64,000 bases of DNA from Liolophura sinensis. Lineage: Eukaryota; Mollusca; Polyplacophora; Chitonida; Chitonidae. The position numbers and the translations under genes are program-made. The number at the start of each line of letters is the position of its first letter. The first letter of the stretch is position 1. This document shows, one piece after another, positions 56,616 to 64,000 of this stretch. Under the pieces are notes generated by a model that saw only the letters and a list, made by a program, of their open reading frames with translations, did no database searches and was not told where the DNA came from. The stretch covers positions 9,570,193-9,634,192 of the forward strand of contig NC_088306.1 of the NCBI RefSeq assembly GCF_032854445.1, read 5' to 3'.

Positions 56616-58083
56616 GGTGTCTTGATACTAAGGGCCCACTTTTCTTGCAGTTGTATGTAATGCACTTTCAGTAGGTAATAGCATTTATGAGGAATGTTAT
56701 GAAAGTATAATTTACAAAATTTTGTGAAAGTGGAGCAGTTCTATTATCTTATGACATACATACTGTCCGTAATATCTGAATCTTCTGCGGATAGCAACTG
56801 ACAAGACGGATGAATCAGTCTATCATCGGTTCTGAAGAATGAAAGAACAACGGGAAAACAATATATTTTGTAATCCCGTAAAGTGGCATTAGTGTGAAAC
56901 AGGACCTCGATCTTAATTGTTACGTCAAGAAATGATTGTTGCTCAACGTGTGCAATGCCCTGTCTTTATTGTGACGTCATAATGAGGAGCTGGGAGACGA
57001 ACATTTGACATCAGCAAAATGTTGTCAAGCCGTTTGACAGGTCCCCATTGATGTCATGGTGTGAAATTAGGTTCCAGTTCATCTGTACACATGCACCTTT
57101 GTGGCACCTGCCGATGGAGAGTCTGTATCGTGATATAAATAGCATAAACAAATGCTGGAGAGATAAATTTAAGAAATATGTGTTTATGGGAGGGAATCTA
57201 GAAATTTGATTGTTGTAATTATTCCCACAAATCCAAAGGAGTTGAGCTCTGTAAAGCAGGAAAAGACTGAGTTAGATTTTTAAATTTTTAATGTGAAGTT
57301 GGGCAAAGATTTATCCTTTGTTAATTTTTTACCTTTGGAATGTTTTTCTAACTATAATCAAGCATATATTTAGTGTCGAGGACAACGTGTACCCGTGTAC
57401 TTGTATCAGTGCACTTTTCCGTCTCCATCTGTAACTCATTATAGTTAGTCTCTTGGGGGTTTTCCAGGAAAAGAAAGCAGTTCACTGGAACCCTGAAATG
57501 TGCTCTGCTGGCATGACTGGGTATAAACATACGAAAGGAAATATTATAGAAACATGAGGAGAGGGATTCCTGTTGTGTATGGCAGGGCACTCACTGGATC
57601 ATCGGGTGTTTGTCTTGTCACAGTTTATAATTCAACCCTGACTCTTGATGCCTGAGGCGCTCAAATCCAACTTTATAGGAGAAGAAAATATAAAAATGAT
57701 ATATTCCTCAGATCAAAGGGTGTGAAAAGTTACTTTTAAATATGGTCTTCCATATTTTTTTTTTCAATTTTCTGAAAAATAGAAAAGTACGTTTTAAAAA
57801 TAACTGTTTTATGGTGGGTGTTCAGAATGACCTGTGGTATGATGTCATCATGAGTGCAGCGTAATAAGGAAAATAATGTATGCCAGATAAATTTGTGTAA
57901 ATTTGTTGTTCATATTTAAAAGAATGTTCAAAAATATGTAAGGTTTAACACATTAGGAGAAAAGACCAAATTTGGACACAAATAAATTTATCACAAAACA
58001 GCGTTAATACCCTTACATTTAAGAACATTCTTGTGCAAGAGGATACACAAGCAGGTGGGCCCAAATAACCACCATACACAAAT
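56616..58083. other. Intron, no feature seen
   Basis: AT-rich intronic sequence; no gene or repeat family identified. Confidence 0.4.
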
Positions 58084-58165
58084 TATTTTTGCTTCCTCCC
58101 ACCATAATGCTGGATGTTGTCGTGTTGGTGTAATATTCTTGAATACACGAGTCAAATAAATAAGC
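58084..58165 (+). mobile_element. SINE family A, 3' fragment
   Basis: CTCCCACCATAATGCTGGAT, TAATATTCTTGAATACACGA and a short AAAT tail. Confidence 0.7.
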
Positions 58166-58464
58166 ATTGATAAAGCAGGAATGAGCAAGAGGCTACATAG
58201 CTTAGGCCCCAAGTACATTTGTCAGGAAATTTCCTTGTTGATCTGTTAAAGTTGTGTTAAACCTTTGTGTGTTCTGTGTTAGCTTTCATCCACAAGGCAA
58301 ACTGGTAACAGGAAGTAGAATTGTTTTAATGTTTAAGATACAACAACAACAACACACATTGCGTCAGGAATGCCCAAATTCCTCAACCTTTTTGCATATG
58401 AAAGAGCAACTTTCAACGCAGTTTATGCACCCTTTTCTTTTCATTTTGAAGACAATACTGCTCT

Positions 58465-58588
58465 AGTGTGGTTGGCCCATTTTAGGGCTTCACAAAAAGT
58501 ATAATTTTATCAGTCTACACAGAAAAATGCCTTTAGAATACACTTAAATAACCACCTTGCAAACATGAGAAAAGATTGAAGAATTACA
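58465..58588 (+). repeat. Dispersed repeat family E
   Basis: Matches 43775-43905: GGTTGGCCCATTTTAGGGCT, TATAATTTTATCAGTCTACA, GCCTTTAGAATACACTTAAA, CACCTTGCAAACATG. Confidence 0.72.
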
Positions 58589-58597
58589 TTTATTTTG

Positions 58598-58802
58598 GTC
58601 CAGTGCGGTCGCTTTGAGTTTCCTCTCCGGCCGTACCTGGGAAGGTCTGTCAGCAACCTGTGGATGGTCGTGTGTTTCCTCCGGGCTCTGCCTGGTTTAG
58701 ACCCTCCCCCCACCCCTCATAATGCTGGCCGCGGCAGTATCCATGTAATTGAAGTATTCTTGAGTACGACGTAAAACACCAGTCACATAAATAAATAAAT
58801 AT
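58598..58802 (+). mobile_element. SINE family A, head-truncated
   Basis: Starts CCAGTGCGGTCGCTTTGAG, keeps CTCTCCGGCCGTACCTGG, GGATGGTCGTGTG, TCATAATGCTGGCCGC and CGACGTAAAACACC with (AAAT)n. Confidence 0.85.
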
Positions 58803-60390
58803 AAATTGAAGGTTTGAAGAATAATCTGAGGTCTTTGGTTCTGTCTTACTAGTAATTAACGGTGTTGCTGCAGGGTTTACCTTTGACCCTGTTTTTATGA
58901 GTCTTTTGGTGAGAATGACCGGAGGCCCATTGTAAAGGCATGAAAAAATGTGAAGAAATTGTCAGAAGTAGTGTCACCAACCTACGACGTGTCAGGGCGT
59001 GAAAATTAACAGTAATGCTGCTTGACCCCTTGGGTTACTGCCCAGTAGTTGATCTAAGTGCTTATTATACAATGTTTTCTTGCTAATTGCTTATTATACA
59101 AAGTTTTCTTGCTAATTAGGTTATTATACAAAGTTTTTCAAGGTCTGTTGAAGAAGTTATCTGTTAAAATGTGGAATGAACTGTTCATTACATTTGCTTT
59201 ATGTGATGAACATTTGGATATAATCCTGAAAAGATCAAAATAATGATAAATGATGAAGATTTTCATGCTCATACTAACCAAACAAATGGAAATGGTAGCG
59301 ACGTAGTTGAAAAAAAAAAATTAGGGAAAATGTCTACAATCTAACAGTATATTATAATATGACGTTCTGGTGCAATGTATTCTCTTTAAAGTCATGTCAT
59401 AATGAGGTGGGACCGGGTCCTGCATTACAGACTGAATAACTGATAAGCCCTTTGTGCTAGAAGACAATTGGTCATTAGTTACAAGGAAAATAAAAATAGA
59501 AGAAGAGCGATAGACATATTTCACAGCCCTTGGGCTGTAGTTGATACTGTTTATTTCTGTTAATTGACTGTTAAGTGGTATAATTTGGCTGTCTTTGCTG
59601 CTGTTTAAGTTCTGTCTACATTGGTTTCCTGTTTTGACTAGGTGTGGTTTCTTTCCCAGTGAGAGCTAGTCTACCTCCTGGTTAAGTGTGGGTGTGTAGG
59701 TGCTGTGTGTCTCCGTTCACAGCCTGAAGGTTTGGCCAAGTCACCCTCAAACCACTGACATGTGGATGGGGCATGGTCCAAGGGAATCTGATATCTGCAT
59801 TAGTAATCGCTTCCTGTACATGGGAATTTGGACGGAAAGAGTGTTAGGTACATGTTCCCACGCTCTGAATCAAAAACATGTAAATGATGCAAATTTGATA
59901 CTCAAGACTACGAAAAGTTATTTGTAAGTTTGATTTTTTTGAATTGTTTTTTGTTAATTTTTATTTACGGAGAAAAGGACATTCGAAAATAACTTTTGTA
60001 TGGTGGGTGTCTTGTTTTCAAGAAAGATAAAATATTAGAGAAATAGAGAAAATGATTTAAGCCCATATTACAATACCAATAACTTCTCATCTTAAATAAT
60101 TTGCGTGATTTTTTTCTCTTTAACACATTCAGGTAAATTTAAATTTCTTTTTTATTAGAGTCTTATTAGTTTTGATAATTAAACTCAAGCTCATAATCAA
60201 ACTGATAAATCAGATGTGAGAGAACAAAGGATTACTCTAGCTTTTGAATCACTATCGCATTTTTAAATTAATTTCAATGAGCCAGTAAATCCACTAAGAA
60301 TGTTTTGGTAAATCACAAGTATCGTTTTAAAGTATGGAAATATTGAGCACAGAATGATTTCATTCGTTGGACACACTAATATTGTGTTTT
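58803..60390. other. Intron with a small tandem repeat
   Basis: A 31-bp unit containing TTATTATACAAAGTTTTCTT is present three times at 59061-59140. Otherwise nothing is recognised. Confidence 0.45.
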
Positions 60391-60627
60391 GATTTATTTA
60401 TTTGATTGATTCAAGAATATTTCACTTGTATAACGGCGGCCAGCATTATGGTGGGAGGAAACCGGGCACCCCAAAACCATCCATAGGTGTCTGGCAGACC
60501 TTCCCACGTATGGCTGGAAAGTAAGCCAGCATAAGCTGGACTTGAACTTACAACGACCTCATTGGTGAGAGGCTCCAGGGTCATTATGCTGCGGTAGCTC
60601 ACTAACCAACTGAGTTAAAGAGGCCCT
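60391..60627 (-). mobile_element. SINE family A, full-length copy with small deletions
   Basis: Reverse strand: the GGTGTTTTACGCCGTAC block is lost, then CAAGAATATTTCACTTGTA, CAGCATTATGGTGGGAGGAA, GAGCTGGACTTGAACTT equivalents, and CTAACCAACTGAGTTAAAG at the head. Confidence 0.86.
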
Positions 60628-61914
60628 CATTTGTGTTTTGTGTTTTGTGTTTAGCATACATTCTACATCAACATTGTAACAAGTTGACTAATAGGTGTCT
60701 TCCAGTACTTAGTATTTCAAATTCCAAAAGGAGAATTTCCAGTTATACAGAACCTTCGACACAGCACTAGCTGCCTCCCCAAACAGACTCTGTTAGTGGG
60801 CCACACCTACAGTATCCTGATACACATACATATAGGAACATATACATTGTTGTAGGTTAGGTTGAACTTGCTAGTTAAACAGTGTGTAAACAATCTGATT
60901 TTTGATTATACACTTAACTGGCGGTGAAGTTTTGTGGTTATAAGGTGCTTAGAGCTGAGAAGTTTCAGGATTGCCTGATGGTTTACATGCACCTGTTCAG
61001 CTGAACCAGTATTGAATGGCTTAGTCTGTTTATAAGTCAGTATGTTAATCTATACAGTATTTATTCCTGACTAAGTTACTCATTTTGCTCGATGTTTATT
61101 TATCTTTAATAAAAATGCGTTTTGAAGTTAATTTGGATTGGGGGATGATAATCCAACTAGTAAAAAAAATCCAAAAGTGTTATTTTAATGTCTGTATTTG
61201 CTTCAAAAATGCCACTGTGGGCAAATTTGTCTAAAGTTTGGTACTGTTATGTAAAAATCAACTTTCAGAAGTATATAATCACAAAAGACTTCAAATGATG
61301 ATGACAGCATTTAAGTTTTTCTGATCTAAAATTAATCAAACTTCACAAAAAACAGTTGAAGTTAAGCAGAGGAATCAATCCGAATCAAGAAAGATGTTTC
61401 AAGTGCATTGACAGTAATTAGTGCAGCTGAACTCACGTTGAAAGACTGGGTCTGTTTCTCATAAATTTATGCTCGTTAATTAGGTTAATGTATGCATGAG
61501 ATGATGAAGATTGTAATTTACCAGTTCACCCTTACACATGGCTTTATACAGAAAATAGATTTTTTTGTGTGTGTCATGTGCATGCCTGTTAAAAAAACAT
61601 GGCATTTAAACTGGTTTGCAGTCAGCCTGTCATACATACATGTAGTCAGAATACATACATGTAGTCTCAACTCTACAAGAACAAGATTTCCTTGTGGATA
61701 GCTGAGATAGTGTTCTTGGTTTTATATTTATAGTTCAATAAATCGCAACATCTCTCATTAAATTTTGCTTTTTTGCATACATACCTCATCTCATTTTACC
61801 ATTTCATGCCATTTCATATCCAGTTTACACATTGTTGTTGTTGTTGATTCATTTCAGTTTTTCCATTCATTGGAAATACTTTTTTTAAAAATCCACTTTG
61901 TTTTTGACTTCTAG
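60628..61914. other. Intron, no feature seen
   Basis: AT-rich; no recognised gene. It ends in a pyrimidine-rich tract before the candidate exon. Confidence 0.4.
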
Positions 61915-61980
61915 CCTGTGTATGAGAAGCCTATCTCAGCTAAACGAGATACACCACAGCATTTGTTCTGCTGGAAATGG
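61915..61980 (+). CDS. Candidate 66-nt internal exon
   Basis: TTTGTTTTTGACTTCTAG precedes and GG|GTTAGT follows. The 22 codons between read PVYEKPISAKRDTPQH then LFCWKW without a stop, phase 0 at both ends, which would fit the phase-0 exon at 37909-38211. No homology is recognised; a chance splice-site pair is quite possible. Confidence 0.25.
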
Positions 61981-64000
61981 GTTAGTCTCCTCAAAACACT
62001 TTCATATAACCTTTGTTGAAACTCTCTTATCATTAATACTAACATAAGGCATGAAGCAGCTTGATATAGTTAAGGGGCTTTTTTTTTGTGGCTAAACACT
62101 TAAACGTAGTACAGGTCAAGTGAGGTTACAAATCTTTGTTATGGGTACATTTCATTTTCTTTGACTTATAGGCTACTAATTATTGCCGCTTTAATTTTTC
62201 AACTTCACAGTTAAGCGTCATAAACTGAGTACTGTATTTGACCCAAAATTCTGTCCCTAATACACGTAAGTTATTTCTGTGAGTTCCACTGATCTCAAAA
62301 TGGTGTTTTTTGGGGGTTTGTTTGCAAGGTATAGGGGGATATTCTACTGTGTAAAATGTAAGTGTGAGAAGCAATGTTTTATGATCTGAATTTGCCTCTG
62401 AAAATGTACTTTTTGGGGGCAAATTTTTAAGGCCAATGCAGTAGTAGATTTCTGTGCAAAGAGCCCTAAACCCCCTCCCCCCCCCCCCCCCCAAGTTCTA
62501 GTGTGCTGACTGTTACCAAGTCAAGTTTTGTATCATAGAGATATAAAATCATCCTACATGATTTATATTTTCTGCTTTTGCCCCACATAGTTAGGAAATG
62601 GTGTCCTTAGAACTTTACATAAATGCCAGACAGCCAAGTTTGCAATGCAGTTACATTTATAGTAAGCCTACTTTATATGTGAAATGTGAAATGTTCTTGA
62701 GTACGAGCTAACACAAAAAGATGAAATAATTAACAAAAAACAGATCTGTGTATGCACATGTATTTCATCCCAGCTCGTTAGAAGCAAAGCCAACCAGCTG
62801 GCATATGTACAGAATCATACCTAAAGCTGTTTTAGCTCCGGAAAACATTTTGACCTCTGAGACTGAAAAAAGCTGTAGTAAATTGAACAAAGCTATGATT
62901 GTTGATCAAATGAAAAGTTAAGATTTTATACAAATTGCTTTTATTAAAACACTTTAAAGTTCTCGTATAGTATCGTGTTGAGTTGCATTTTGTAAAATGT
63001 CTTCATGGTCACATGGCCACAAAGTCACCGTTAAAGATCAGATTCATAGTATTTAAAGGTTTTAGATATGTTTCAGAATATTTTTCAAGATATGGCCCTG
63101 ATGTACATGTATGCATTCAAATTAATATATATATATATATATATATATACATCACACTAGCATTGATCTACATTAACAGCTGGGCTAAAGGTTTCAGTTT
63201 GCATGCCACTAGCTCACCACCAGCTCACCACTAGTGCACCACTAGCACCTGATTAGCTAGCTTTCAGCAGTACACTACCATTACACTAGCCTTCATCTGC
63301 GAGCATGTAGGCTTTCTGCAGGGCATCTAATAATACTGTGGACTGATAACTGTAACCAACCAGTGTTGATTTGTTTCCAATGGCAAGTTAAAAGGGTCCA
63401 CAAAGTGCATTGAAAGTTGCTTTCATATTTGAAAAGGATTAGTCTTTAGTGTCCGTACAACCATTTGAATGCCATTCACACTAATAGCACACAACTGGGA
63501 AAGCTTTTGGCTTAACTTTATACTGGGGATGCTAGCCTGTACTATGAGCTCTGGTGCACCAGTCATGACATGTGTAGAGCACAGATACATCATGGCTGAC
63601 CAATTTACACGTACAAGTAACCGGCTTGAATGTATCTGTAATGGTGTTGGTTGATGCAAGGGGAGTTTCTTGATTTCGCTCTAGCAACTGACTTCATCAA
63701 GATCTGTGATTTCTTCATTAGCGTGCTCCATGGGACACCCTGCCCACTGAACAGGCTAGGTGTGGACTATAGGATACATGCGCCTCTAGATGATTGCAGT
63801 ATATGTATAAAACATTCTTTATTTCATCAGAGCTTGCATCTGAACTGTTGACATGATGAAGTTTTGAGTTTAATGAGGCTTTGGTTTCACAGCTTAAAAG
63901 ATTTGCCATGCATTGTGGGATTTGAAGTATGATAAGGGAGAGACAGTGAGCAACATTTGTGACATTTGGCAGGGTGAGGGTTCACTTTATTAGTTTGATA
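61981..64000. other. Right end, no gene seen
   Basis: Non-coding, presumably intron of the PP2A subunit gene. A C run of about 24 lies at 62469-62492, a (TA)n tract at 63125-63149, and short CACTAGCTCACCAC repeats at 63206-63247. Confidence 0.4.

Overview
The window is animal nuclear DNA: intron-split genes with GT-AG junctions, AT-rich sequence, many tRNA-derived SINE copies, minisatellites, small inverted-repeat (MITE-like) elements and a decayed Ty3/Gypsy retrotransposon. The SINE families, with a 5' tRNA-like head, a conserved core and tails related to MetaSINE-type repeats, point to a marine lophotrochozoan, most likely a mollusc. That placement is inference; no species is claimed.

Three host loci can be supported. 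(1) A complete nine-exon B-type cyclin on the + strand, coding from 1734 to 10352 (420 residues), with every intron GT-AG and all phases consistent. Exon 2 opens exactly on the destruction box. (2) A single-exon rhodopsin-like GPCR at 14816-16315, with a TATA box 46-53 bases upstream of its ATG and an AATAAA signal downstream. Its C-terminal tail is a 24-residue tandem repeat, and the stop codon is a CAG-to-TAG change inside one repeat unit; the same frame stays open to 16672. (3) The first coding exon (37909-38211) of a PP2A B'' regulatory subunit of the PPP2R3B (PR70/PR48) type. The rest of the gene runs downstream, largely beyond the window, through very long introns. Two further phase-0 exon candidates (around 49427-50182 and 61915-61980) might belong to it.

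Layout: 1-1.7 kb upstream of the cyclin; 1.7-11.2 kb cyclin B with SINEs in its introns; 11.3-14.7 kb non-coding with a 31-bp minisatellite and a SINE; 14.7-16.8 kb GPCR; 16.8-32.9 kb gene-free and repeat-rich (MITE, SINEs, a 3.5-kb array of about 56 units of 63 bp, a 31-bp array, a TA microsatellite, two inverted copies of one element); 32.9-37.5 kb a broken Ty3/Gypsy element on the minus strand; 37.9-64 kb the PP2A subunit exon and its introns with SINEs, MITE-like hairpins and 38-bp and 62-bp minisatellites.

The three loci show no sign of working together; cyclin B and PP2A B'' both act in cell-cycle control, but their proximity may be chance. I found no convincing new multi-gene system. 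The most interesting points are the in-frame stop inside the GPCR tail repeat, the GPCR's missing class A signatures, the higher-order structure of the 63-bp array, a charge change at a CDK-contact position of the cyclin, and tandem growth of a short motif inside the dead reverse transcriptase.
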